From: Clostridiales bacterium
GTDB lineage: Bacteria > Bacillota_A > Clostridia > Saccharofermentanales > Saccharofermentanaceae
Direction: 5' to 3'
Length of the DNA stretch: 10,803 bases
Assembly (NCBI GenBank): GCA_017649745.1
Contig: JAGCGE010000350.1
Coordinates: 1-10,803 of the forward strand
In this document: in pieces, positions 1 to 7,264 of the stretch
How positions within the stretch are numbered: position 1 is the stretch's first letter
Layout: every line of letters starts with the position of its first letter
Notes under the pieces: generated by a model
Told to the model about the DNA's origin: nothing
The model's database searches: none
Seen by the model: the letters and a program-made list of their open reading frames with translations, nothing else
Translations under genes and position numbers: made by a program

Positions 1-1272
1 AGATGGTATTTCTACAGCGCTAACTCACCATGGCTTTCCAACAGATTCTCTGATGCTGCCGTTAACGAAGGCCAGAGAAAGTTCATGGGAACACTTTGGA
101 ATACATATGCATTCTATGTAATGTATGCAGATATCGATAACTTCGATCCGACCAAGTATACTCTCGATACAAAGAACCTTTGTGCTATGGACAGATGGGT
201 ATTAAGCAGACTTAACACCCTCATCAAGGATGTTAACGAGAAGATGGCAGGTTATGACATCACTACAGCTGCAAGACTCATCCAGGACTTCACTGATGAA
301 CTTTCCAACTGGTACGTAAGAAGAGGTCGTGAGAGATACTGGGGCGGAGATATGACTAAGGACAAGGTCGATGCATTTATGACTTTGTACACGGTACTTG
401 ATGAGTTCTCTAGACTTATCGCTCCATTTGTTCCGTTTATCTCTGAGTCTATCTATCAGAACATCGTAAGAACAGTTAATCCTGATGCACCTCTCTCAAT
501 TCATATGTGTGATTGTCCTGAGGTTAAGGAAGAACTCATCGACAAGAAGCTCGAAGAAGAGATGGATCTTGTTCAGAACATCGTTGTTCTCGGTCGTGCA
601 GCAAGAGCACAGGCTAATATGAAGAACAGACAGCCTTTGTCTGAGATCTTTGTTGTTGCCGATAAGAAACTCGACGAAGAGTATGGTCAGATCGTATGTG
701 AAGAGCTTAATGTAAGAACTATCAAGTGTCTTGAGGATGCCGGTGAGCTCGTTGACTATAAGCTCAAGCCACAGCTCAGAACCTGTGGACGTAAGTTCGG
801 TCCTAAGCTTAATGCAGCTAAGGAAGTAATTGCTAACCTTAACGGTAAGGAGATCGTAAGTAAGGTCAAGGAAGGTCCTGTAACTATCACAGTTGACGGT
901 GAGGACTTCAAGATGAACGAGGAAGATTTCCTTGTTGAGACAGTTCAGCCTGAAGGTCTTTCTACACAGGAAGATAAGGGTGTAACAGTTTCTCTTAATA
1001 TCGTTCTTACAGATGACCTCATCGAAGACGGTTTCGTAAGAGAGATGATCTCCAAGATCCAGACTCAGCGTAAGGAGACAGGTCTTGAGGTTGTAGACAG
1101 GATCGTTCTCTCATACGACGGTAATGAGAAGCTTGCTTCCATCATCGAAAAGCAGAAAGAGTTCATTGCTTCTGAGGTACTTGCTGCTGAGATCAAGGCA
1201 GAGAAGTGCGATGATATGAAGGAATGGTCAGTTAATGGAGAGAAGATCTTCTTTAATGTTAAGAAGGCCTGA
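1..1272 (+). CDS. ileS: isoleucyl-tRNA synthetase, C-terminal part (5' end outside window)
   Basis: This is the last 423 codons of the enzyme that charges tRNA-Ile with isoleucine in the cytoplasm. The frame is open from base 1 and begins RWYFYSANSPW, a segment that in this family lies just after the KMSKS loop. The catalytic HIGH and KMSKS motifs are therefore upstream and not visible. The anticodon-binding region carries NWYVRRGRERYWG and NRQPLSE, followed by a C-terminal domain with REMISKIQTQRKETGLEV. These look like the type-2 (eukaryote-like) IleS lineage, and the C-terminal zinc finger of type-1 enzymes is absent. It ends with TGA, 24 nt before the next gene, suggesting co-transcription. 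Identity is secure; the type-2 assignment rests on remembered family motifs. Confidence 0.96.
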   Translation, partial: RWYFYSANSPWLSNRFSDAAVNEGQRKFMGTLWNTYAFYVMYADIDNFDPTKYTLDTKNLCAMDRWVLSRLNTLIKDVNEKMAGYDITTAARLIQDFTDELSNWYVRRGRERYWGGDMTKDKVDAFMTLYTVLDEFSRLIAPFVPFISESIYQNIVRTVNPDAPLSIHMCDCPEVKEELIDKKLEEEMDLVQNIVVLGRAARAQANMKNRQPLSEIFVVADKKLDEEYGQIVCEELNVRTIKCLEDAGELVDYKLKPQLRTCGRKFGPKLNAAKEVIANLNGKEIVSKVKEGPVTITVDGEDFKMNEEDFLVETVQPEGLSTQEDKGVTVSLNIVLTDDLIEDGFVREMISKIQTQRKETGLEVVDRIVLSYDGNEKLASIIEKQKEFIASEVLAAEIKAEKCDDMKEWSVNGEKIFFNVKKA

Positions 1273-1296
1273 ATCATTAGCTAAGAGGAATTATTA

Positions 1297-2013
1297 ATGA
1301 TTATTTTTAAACTTTTGAGACAAGGCTATTCGCCCAAGGAGATACTATTCTACGTATTGATATATGTCCTTGCTTTGTCGATCGCTTTTTCGTTCCATGA
1401 GTTTATGCATGCTGTCGTCGCCTACAAGTTAGGCGACGATACGCCTAAAAGCGGGGGAAGAGTTACTCTTAATCCGCTCGCACATATCGATCTTAGAGGA
1501 CTAATCCTATTATTCTTGATAGGTATCGGTTGGGGTAAACCTGTAGTTTGGAATCCTTATAAGGTTACTAAGTGTAAGCCGAAGGTTGCAATGATCCTCG
1601 TAAGCCTTGCAGGTGTAACAGGAAACTTTATTATTGCGCTTGTTGGCAGGATAATCCTTGTTTTCTGTTTGAGATTTATACCTAACGATTCAATGTGGAT
1701 ATCCTTGCTCATTCTTTTCTTCTTTTATCTGGAAGAATTGAATCTTATGCTTCTTGTATTTAACCTTTTGCCTATACCTCCGCTTGACGGTTTCAGGCTG
1801 ATTGATTCGATCCTGCCTGTAAGAGCAAGGTACTCTGGATTCTACAAAGGTTTTATGAGATACAGTCCGAACATACTCTTGGGTATAATTTTGTTGGGCG
1901 CATTAGCTGATATTGATTTATTGAGCGGATTCTTTAACATTATGGAGACCCCGTTCAGATTCGTGATCGAACTTGTAGCCGGATTTCTGGCAAGATTAAT
2001 AAGTGTATCATAA
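1297..2013 (+). CDS. site-2 protease family (M50) membrane metalloprotease
   Basis: A 238-residue polytopic membrane protein of the site-2-protease type. Visible hallmarks are the zinc-binding HEFMH (residues 34-38, HExxH) inside the first hydrophobic segment, and NLLPIPPLDG (156-165), which supplies the third metal ligand (Asp164) within a later membrane segment. Hydrophobic stretches lie at about 18-45, 68-80, 97-127, 134-160 and 193-230. There is no PDZ domain, so it belongs to the short soluble-domain-free group rather than the RseP/RasP type. The ATG is preceded by AGAGGA at 1284-1289 (7-nt spacing). M50 genes of this kind commonly precede scpA in Firmicutes, as here (15-nt gap). The substrate is unknown; a role in intramembrane cleavage of a regulator is inferred from the family only. 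Confidence 0.92.
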   Translation: MIIFKLLRQGYSPKEILFYVLIYVLALSIAFSFHEFMHAVVAYKLGDDTPKSGGRVTLNPLAHIDLRGLILLFLIGIGWGKPVVWNPYKVTKCKPKVAMILVSLAGVTGNFIIALVGRIILVFCLRFIPNDSMWISLLILFFFYLEELNLMLLVFNLLPIPPLDGFRLIDSILPVRARYSGFYKGFMRYSPNILLGIILLGALADIDLLSGFFNIMETPFRFVIELVAGFLARLISVS

Positions 2014-2028
2014 TTAAGGAGAAAGCAG

Positions 2029-2796
2029 ATGGAAGAGACATTACATCAAAAGCCGGATGTTAAGATCAGGCATTTTGAAGGTCCTCTCGACCTGCTTTTT
2101 CATTTGATCGAGAAAAATGATATCGATATCTACGACATACCGATATCTGATATCACCAGGCAGTATATGGACCATCTCGAAAAGATGCAGCAACTCGATA
2201 TGGAAGTTGCTTCAGAGTTCCTCGTTATGGCTGCAACTCTCGTTCATATCAAGTCCAGGATGATGCTTCCGAAAAGAAGTGAAGATAACGAGATCGTTGA
2301 GGAAGATCCGAGAGAAGAACTCGTTATCAGTCTTTTGCGATATAAGCGTTGTAAGTTCCTTGCAGGAGAACTTAAGACAAGGCATGAAGACTTCCAGAAC
2401 TGTTACTACAGGATCCCTATGACAGCTAAGTCTCTTGATATCGAATTCGAAGCTCCTCCGCAGGAGTTCGATCCTAAGCTTTTCGATGAAGCAGTAGAGA
2501 TCGTATGTAAGAGAAATGAAGTGAGATTTGCAGATATCTCTGCGAAGATCACACACATCCTTAAGAAGGATAAGTTGTCAGTCAGAGAGAGAATGAAGTC
2601 TGTCTGGGCATCGATCACAAGAAGAGGAAAGTGCTTTTTCCATGAACTTTTCCCTAAGGGTAAGGTTGAGAAGATCGACAGGATCGTCGGATTTCTCGCT
2701 GTGCTTGAGCTATTGAGAAGCAATAAGATCAAGGCTGAACAGAAGAAACCGTTTGATGTCATACTTCTTGAAGAGAAAAGAGCAGGTGAGGCTTGA
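2029..2796 (+). CDS. scpA: segregation and condensation protein A
   Basis: ScpA is the kleisin subunit of the Smc-ScpA-ScpB complex that organises and segregates the chromosome. The 255-residue length is normal. The N-terminal Smc-neck-binding region has the family signature FEGPLDLLFHLIEK (16-29) and IDIYDIPISDIT (32-43). An acidic, poorly conserved middle (84-96) follows, and the C-terminal winged-helix that binds the Smc head includes IVGFLAVLELLRSNKI (219-234). The start is set by AAGGAGA at 2016-2022, 6 nt before ATG. Its TGA stop overlaps the next start by one base (TGATG at 2794-2798), so ScpA and ScpB are probably translationally coupled. Confidence 0.97.
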   Translation: MEETLHQKPDVKIRHFEGPLDLLFHLIEKNDIDIYDIPISDITRQYMDHLEKMQQLDMEVASEFLVMAATLVHIKSRMMLPKRSEDNEIVEEDPREELVISLLRYKRCKFLAGELKTRHEDFQNCYYRIPMTAKSLDIEFEAPPQEFDPKLFDEAVEIVCKRNEVRFADISAKITHILKKDKLSVRERMKSVWASITRRGKCFFHELFPKGKVEKIDRIVGFLAVLELLRSNKIKAEQKKPFDVILLEEKRAGEA

Positions 2797-3587
2797 TGGA
2801 TATTAAGAAAAACTACAGTGAAGAAGATTTTCCCATAGAGGGCGAACAGACATTGGATGATTTTCTCGTAAGAGAGAAAATGGCAAGGAAGAAGGACAAC
2901 GAAAAGGATGATTTCCAGCTTGTTGTTCAGGAACTTCCAAGTGCTCTGGAGGCTATCTTATTCGTAAGCGGTGAGTCGGTCTCTCTCGACAGGTTCGAGG
3001 AGATTACCGGTATTGATAAGAGCGTTGTAGAGAAGTCTCTTGATAAGCTCATGACTGAATACGAGAGCGATCCGTGGGGCGGACTTCTTTTCAGACGAGT
3101 TGAAGATTCATATATCATGTGTACAAAGCCTTCGATGAAGAAGGTTCTTGAGAGAATGTTCATGCCTAAGATTAAGGCTCCATTGTCACAGGCTTCTTAT
3201 GAGACTCTTGCTATAGTTGCATATAATCAGCCTGTTACAAGAGCTCAGGTTGAAGCAGTCAGAGGTGTATCGAGTGACAGTATCATATCGAGGCTTCTTG
3301 ATAGGGGCTGGATCGAAGAAGCAGGAACACTTGATGCTCCTGGAAGACCTACATTGTTCAAGACATCAGAACAGTTCTTGCTTGAATTCGGTATCGATTC
3401 CATAGATGAACTTCCTTCTATGGAACTTATGAGTTATAAAACTATCAGAGATCTTGAGCAGTCTTTGGAGGATGCTGCAGGATCTAATGACAGCCGACAG
3501 ATCTCGATCGACGGTCTTCTTGAACAGCAGGCAGTCGAAGCTGAAGGTATCGGCGACTTGGGAAAAAGTGATTTCGATGAGGGTTAA
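2796..3587 (+). CDS. scpB: segregation and condensation protein B, with long extensions
   Basis: ScpB is the winged-helix partner that dimerises and binds the kleisin ScpA in the condensin complex. The core runs from about residue 47 (LPSALEAILFVSGE) through the second winged helix, SQASYETLAIVAYNQPVTRA (131-150), VRGVSSDSIISRLL (155-168) and GRPTLFKTSEQFLLEFGI (183-200). At 263 residues it is longer than the roughly 190-200 typical of this family. It has about 46 extra charged residues at the N-terminus and about 50 acidic, Gln/Asp-rich residues at the C-terminus. The ATG at 2796 is chosen over the TTG one codon earlier because it makes the usual TGATG overlap with scpA and sits 4 nt after the purine-rich AGGTGAGG. 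Confidence 0.95.
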   Translation: MDIKKNYSEEDFPIEGEQTLDDFLVREKMARKKDNEKDDFQLVVQELPSALEAILFVSGESVSLDRFEEITGIDKSVVEKSLDKLMTEYESDPWGGLLFRRVEDSYIMCTKPSMKKVLERMFMPKIKAPLSQASYETLAIVAYNQPVTRAQVEAVRGVSSDSIISRLLDRGWIEEAGTLDAPGRPTLFKTSEQFLLEFGIDSIDELPSMELMSYKTIRDLEQSLEDAAGSNDSRQISIDGLLEQQAVEAEGIGDLGKSDFDEG

Positions 3588-3592
3588 GGGTT

Positions 3593-4477
3593 ATGAGTTT
3601 GATATTTGACGAGATAACAAACAAACTTAATTCAATGAGTAAGGGGCATAAGGCAATTGCTACTTATATATTGGATAACTATGATAAAGCAGCATACATG
3701 ACTGCATCTAAGCTTGGTGAAGCTACAGGCGTAAGTGAGTCAACAGTTGTAAGATTCACTATGGAGCTCGGGTTTGAGGGATATCCTCATTTCCAGAATA
3801 CATTGAAGGAAGAACTTAAGAGTAAACTTACTTCAGTCCAGAGACTTGATGCAACAGACAGATTCGCTGATGACGCTACTGCTATAAGAGACATAATGCA
3901 GGCAGATATCGATAATCTGAAAGCTACATTAAACGAAGTCTCTACAGATGCTTTTGATAATGCAGTAAAGACGATCCTTGGTGCTAAGAAGATCTATCTT
4001 ATGGGACTTCGTTCCAGTTCGCCATTGTCATCGTTCATGCATTTTTACATGACACTTCTTTTCGATGATGTGATCCATATTCACAGTAACAGCGCTAATG
4101 AAGTTTTCGAGCAGATCCTTCCTATTAATGAGAATGATGTCATGATAGGAATCTCGTTTCCGAGATATTCTCAGCGTACTGTCAATTCGATGGCTTATGC
4201 CAAGAAGAAGGGCGCTAAGGTTATAGCAATTACGGATAAGGATAACACGGCACTTACCGAGAATGCCGATATCAAGCTTTTGGCTAGGTCGAGCATGGCA
4301 TCCTTTGTTGATTCACTTGCTGCTCCGTTATCACTTATCAATGCTCTTTTGGTAACATTAGGTATGCACAGGAAAGAACATATCAAGAGTTCTTTCGAAG
4401 CTTTGGAAACATTATGGTCTCACTATAGTGTATATGAGGGAGACAGACCTACATCGAAGGAGGAAAGCGATGAGTAA
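3593..4477 (+). CDS. RpiR/MurR family transcriptional regulator
   Basis: A 294-residue DNA-binding regulator with an N-terminal RpiR-type helix-turn-helix (about residues 1-77) and a C-terminal SIS sugar-phosphate-binding domain (about 122-258). The HTH shows MTASKLGEATGVSESTVVRF (36-55), the classic family pattern. The SIS fold shows KKIYLMGLRSSSPLSS (132-147), NDVMIGISFPRYSQRTV (181-197) and GAKVIAITDKDNTALTENAD (207-226). Relatives sense phosphorylated sugars or amino sugars and control their catabolic or cell-wall recycling genes. No such sugar genes are nearby; it sits 5 nt after scpB and overlaps the HutP-like gene by 8 nt, so it is part of the same operon. Its target and ligand cannot be read from the context. 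Confidence 0.9.
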   Translation: MSLIFDEITNKLNSMSKGHKAIATYILDNYDKAAYMTASKLGEATGVSESTVVRFTMELGFEGYPHFQNTLKEELKSKLTSVQRLDATDRFADDATAIRDIMQADIDNLKATLNEVSTDAFDNAVKTILGAKKIYLMGLRSSSPLSSFMHFYMTLLFDDVIHIHSNSANEVFEQILPINENDVMIGISFPRYSQRTVNSMAYAKKKGAKVIAITDKDNTALTENADIKLLARSSMASFVDSLAAPLSLINALLVTLGMHRKEHIKSSFEALETLWSHYSVYEGDRPTSKEESDE

Positions 4478-4886
4478 TATTCCTGAGAGTAAATTTACTT
4501 CATCGGCAGTTATAAGGCTGGCCATCACGGAAACTCGTGAAGAAGAGAATAAGCTTAAGGAGTTATTTGCCGAAGAGAACATCAAATGCGCGGCAGTAGA
4601 CTTCGGCGGTGAGTTCATCTCATCAGTATCGAAGATCATCGAAAAAGCTATAGTCGCTTCACAGAAAGCCGGGGTTATCTCTGATCTTCATAATGAAGAA
4701 GGTGCAGTTGCCGGCGCAGCAAGAGAAGCGGTATCGCAGATATCACAAAAGGCAATAGGACTTAACGTTGGCGGCAAGATCGCAGTTGCCAGATATCAGA
4801 ATCACTTAAGCGTTTGTCTTTATTTCGGAATCGGATTATTAAATCTAAATGAGATCGCAATAGGTCTTGGACATAGAGCTATATAA
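4470..4886 (+). CDS. HutP family protein (antiterminator-like)
   Basis: A 138-residue protein resembling HutP, the RNA-binding protein that in Bacillus subtilis prevents termination in the histidine-utilisation operon when histidine is present. Family resemblance is seen in the helix ending ASQKAGVI (63-70), GAVAGAAREAV (78-88), GLNVGGKIAVAR (97-108) and the C-terminal IAIGLGHRAI (129-138). From a remembered alignment, the B. subtilis Mg-binding histidines (His73, His77, His138) fall at Gly78, Gly82 and a non-His position here, so histidine/Mg dependence is doubtful. The ATG at 4470 has a perfect AAGGAGG at 4457-4463 (6-nt spacing), far better than an in-frame GTG at 4428. No hut genes are nearby; it lies between the RpiR regulator and cmk. 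RNA binding is a family inference. Confidence 0.82.
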   Translation: MSNIPESKFTSSAVIRLAITETREEENKLKELFAEENIKCAAVDFGGEFISSVSKIIEKAIVASQKAGVISDLHNEEGAVAGAAREAVSQISQKAIGLNVGGKIAVARYQNHLSVCLYFGIGLLNLNEIAIGLGHRAI

Positions 4887-4898
4887 GGAGGCAAAATT

Positions 4899-5564
4899 AT
4901 GGCTGTTTATCAGATCGCAATCGACGGACCTTCAGGTTCAGGAAAGAGTACTCTTGCAAAGGGAGTATCGAAAAGATTATGTATCATGTACCTTGATACA
5001 GGAGCTATGTATCGTACTTGCGGACTTTATGCAATAAAGAAGGGGATCGATCCTAAGGATGAGGCTAAGGTAAAAGATCTTATGGATCAGATGGATCTTC
5101 AGATCAAGTTCATCGACGGAGAGCAGCATATGATCCTTGATGGAGAAGATGTTACAGGTCAGATCAGAACTCCGGAAGTTTCTAAGGCTGCATCTAACAT
5201 AAGTACTTTATCATTTGTCAGATCTAAGATGGTAGATATGCAGAGAAGCATTGCTAAGGAGCAGAGTTTCGTTCTTGACGGAAGAGATATCGGTTCGAAC
5301 GTTCTTCCTGATGCTAAATACAAATTCTTCCTTACTGCTTCAGCTGAGATCAGAGCTGAAAGAAGACTTAAGGAACTTAACGAGAGAGGCGATTTCTCTC
5401 AGAATTACGAAGAAGTACTTAAAGATATCAAGTGGCGTGACGAGCAGGATTCCACAAGAACAAATGCTCCACTCGTTAAAGTTGCAGATGCTATTGAGAT
5501 CGATACGTCAAAGATCGATATCAATGAGACTTTGGAAACTCTTCTTTCAAAGGTAAATGAATAA
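4899..5564 (+). CDS. cmk: cytidylate kinase (CMP/dCMP kinase)
   Basis: Cytidylate kinase transfers phosphate from ATP to CMP or dCMP, supplying CDP and dCDP for RNA, DNA and lipid synthesis. The P-loop GPSGSGKST is at residues 10-18, the conserved YLDTGAMYR at 31-39, the nucleotide-binding DGRDIGS motif lies in the middle third, and the Arg-rich region AERRLKEL precedes the RDEQDSTR motif. Length (221) is normal. AAGGAGG at 4885-4891 overlaps the stop codon of the upstream gene and lies 7 nt before ATG. The TAA stop overlaps the next ATG by one base (5564), typical of coupled genes; cmk next to ispH and rpsA is a common clostridial order. Confidence 0.97.
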   Translation: MAVYQIAIDGPSGSGKSTLAKGVSKRLCIMYLDTGAMYRTCGLYAIKKGIDPKDEAKVKDLMDQMDLQIKFIDGEQHMILDGEDVTGQIRTPEVSKAASNISTLSFVRSKMVDMQRSIAKEQSFVLDGRDIGSNVLPDAKYKFFLTASAEIRAERRLKELNERGDFSQNYEEVLKDIKWRDEQDSTRTNAPLVKVADAIEIDTSKIDINETLETLLSKVNE

Positions 5565-7264
5565 TGGAGATCAAAGTTGCGAAACTTTCAGGCTTTTGCT
5601 TTGGTGTTAAGAACGCCGTAGATACTGCCTACAAGATCGTTAATGAGCGAAAAGGGCAGAAGCTTTATATGCTCGGCGAACTTACACATAATGATCACGT
5701 TGTAAATGAACTTATCTCACAGGGCTTTATCCTCATAGACTCTCCGGAGGAAGCAGAGGATGGAAGCCTTGTGCTTTTAAGAGCACATGGAGTCACAAGA
5801 TCCGTAAAGGAAGTCCTCGAAAAGAAAAAATGTGAGATCATCGACTGCACATGCCCTTTTGTCGAAAAGATCCATAAGATAGTCAAGGAACAATCAGAAG
5901 CAGGGAAGAACATTATCGTAACAGGCACGAAGGGTCATCCGGAAGTAGTCGGAATATGCAGCGAAGCCCCTGAGGATAAAGTGTTTGTAATAAGCAAAGT
6001 GTCAGAGATTTCTGACATTCCATTCCCTCTGGATAGTTGTATAGTCGTTTCTCAGACAACTTTTTCGACTATCGAATTTCAGCAAATTTGTGCAAATGTC
6101 AAAAATCAAATTGCAAAATCTTGCATTTTTGATACAATATGTATTACGACGGAAAGCAGGCAGAAAGAAGCTTTACAGTTGTCCGACGAATCTGACGTGA
6201 TGTTAGTCATCGGTTCAGGGCATAGTTCGAACACTCGTAAACTGCTTGATATCTGCAGAAGTCATTGCGTACGAACGCATCTCATTTCTGAGGCGTCTGA
6301 GGTTCGTGATCTGATCAATAAGGGGTTGATCACTTCCGAAGACAAGGTGGGAATAACAGCAGGTGCTTCTACGCCTCAATGTATTATTTTGGAGGTTGTC
6401 GGCGACATGAGCGAGAACGAAGTTATGACGAATCAGGAACAGACTGATATCAATTTTGGAGACTATATTGATAGTATCCCTCAACTTAGGAGAGGAGCCA
6501 CCGTTAAGGGAACAGTAACTTCCGCAGACGCTGATTACGTATACGTAGATGTTCGTGACAAGTCCGAAGGTAGAATTCCGAGAAGAGAAGTTGATAATGA
6601 TCCTGATTTTGACCTTGAGAAGGCAATTGCAGAGCATCAGGAAGTTACTACAATAGTAAAGAGTATCAGAAATTCTGATATGGGTAAGGAGATCATCCTT
6701 TCTAAGTCCCAGGTAGATATGGACAAACATAAGAAAGCAATTGAGGATGCTTTCGAGAACAAGACACCAGTTACACTTACAATTACAAACGTTGTTAAGG
6801 ATGGCGTTATCGGTTCTTATGCAGGTGGAATCGATGTATATATCCATAAGACACAGCTTAAGTCAGGCGATTCAGCTGATCTTGATTCATACAAGGGTCA
6901 GAAGCTTGATGTACTTATCACAAAGATGGATACAGATAACAGACATCGTTTGAGGATCTCCGGTTCTCATCGTGCTATCCTTTCCAATGAGCGTAAGGAA
7001 AAGGCTGAGGCTTTGTGGTCTGGTATCGAAGTAGGCAAGCACTACAACGGTATCGTTAGAAGCCTTCCTGATTTCGGTGCATTCATCGATATCGGTGGTG
7101 TAGACGGACTCCTTCACAATTCTGAGATTTCATGGAAGAGAATCAAGAGATCATCTGATGTTCTCTCTGTAGGTCAGGAGATCGATGTTTACGTTAAGGA
7201 CTTCGACAAGGAGACAAAGAAGATCTCTTTGGGTTACACGAAGGAAGAAGAAGATCCATATTAG
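5564..7264 (+). CDS. ispH: fused IspH (HMBPP reductase) and ribosomal protein S1, ending at an in-frame TAG
   Basis: Residues 1-281 are IspH (LytB), the Fe-S enzyme that makes IPP and DMAPP from HMBPP in the last MEP-pathway step. The three cluster cysteines are C12, C97 and C193. Active-site residues visible are H42, H75, H125, E127, the TT pair at 165-166, S221-S222-N223 and S269. A linker (282-308) leads to ribosomal S1 domains at about 310-382, 400-466 (more divergent) and 489-558, which bind mRNA on the 30S subunit. Such IspH-S1 fusions are known in Clostridia. Translation would stop at TAG (7262-7264), although the S1 frame continues to 7603. The start has a modest AAAGG at 5549-5553, suggesting coupling to cmk. 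IspH uses 11 AAA and 12 AAG lysine codons, while the S1 part uses 2 AAA and 24 AAG (hand count). Confidence 0.93.
   Translation: MEIKVAKLSGFCFGVKNAVDTAYKIVNERKGQKLYMLGELTHNDHVVNELISQGFILIDSPEEAEDGSLVLLRAHGVTRSVKEVLEKKKCEIIDCTCPFVEKIHKIVKEQSEAGKNIIVTGTKGHPEVVGICSEAPEDKVFVISKVSEISDIPFPLDSCIVVSQTTFSTIEFQQICANVKNQIAKSCIFDTICITTESRQKEALQLSDESDVMLVIGSGHSSNTRKLLDICRSHCVRTHLISEASEVRDLINKGLITSEDKVGITAGASTPQCIILEVVGDMSENEVMTNQEQTDINFGDYIDSIPQLRRGATVKGTVTSADADYVYVDVRDKSEGRIPRREVDNDPDFDLEKAIAEHQEVTTIVKSIRNSDMGKEIILSKSQVDMDKHKKAIEDAFENKTPVTLTITNVVKDGVIGSYAGGIDVYIHKTQLKSGDSADLDSYKGQKLDVLITKMDTDNRHRLRISGSHRAILSNERKEKAEALWSGIEVGKHYNGIVRSLPDFGAFIDIGGVDGLLHNSEISWKRIKRSSDVLSVGQEIDVYVKDFDKETKKISLGYTKEEEDPY
6099..6138 (+). 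promoter_or_regulatory. candidate promoter and dyad inside ispH, upstream of the S1 part
   Basis: An AT-rich patch in the ispH coding sequence has TTGCAA (6111-6116), a 16-nt spacer and TACAAT (6133-6138). TG stands one base before the -10, giving the extended form TGaTACAAT. A perfect 8-bp inverted repeat, TCAAAAAT (6099-6106) with ATTTTTGA (6125-6132), and a smaller TGCAA/TTGCA pair (6112-6116/6121-6125) overlap it. Transcription from about 6145 would cover the S1 half but only the end of ispH. This is a sequence-only prediction. Confidence 0.4.
6391..6409 (+). promoter_or_regulatory. rpsA: internal ribosome binding site and in-frame ATG for stand-alone S1
   Basis: GGAGG at 6391-6395 lies 11 nt before an ATG at 6407-6409 that is in frame with the fusion (Met282). 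This Met is the first residue after the IspH domain, and the S1 domains begin about 28 residues later. A second in-frame ATG follows at 6425 (Met288) without a clear site of its own. The position at the domain boundary suggests that a separate S1 protein can be translated. Confidence 0.5.
7262..7264 (+). other. in-frame TAG codon interrupting the S1 coding sequence
   Basis: The codon order is GAT CCA TAT TAG AAC ATT GAT. The TAG falls in the linker between the third and fourth S1 domains, where a sense codon such as CAG, AAG or TAT/TAC would be expected. No frameshift is needed to continue. None of the nine other genes whose stop is visible here ends in TAG (seven TAA, two TGA). It may be a real nonsense mutation, a base-call error, programmed readthrough or a reassigned codon; the sequence does not decide. 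Confidence 0.9.

Noticed and set aside
4428..4469. GTG start giving the HutP-like protein 14 extra residues
   Set aside because: The extra residues come from the end of the RpiR frame region, and the ATG at 4470 has a perfect AAGGAGG at proper spacing.
6215..6847. A 210-codon minus-strand open frame opposite the IspH/S1 gene
   Set aside because: It lies wholly antisense to a well-identified gene, has no recognisable domain or ribosome site, and is Cys/Ser/Leu-rich as shadow frames are.
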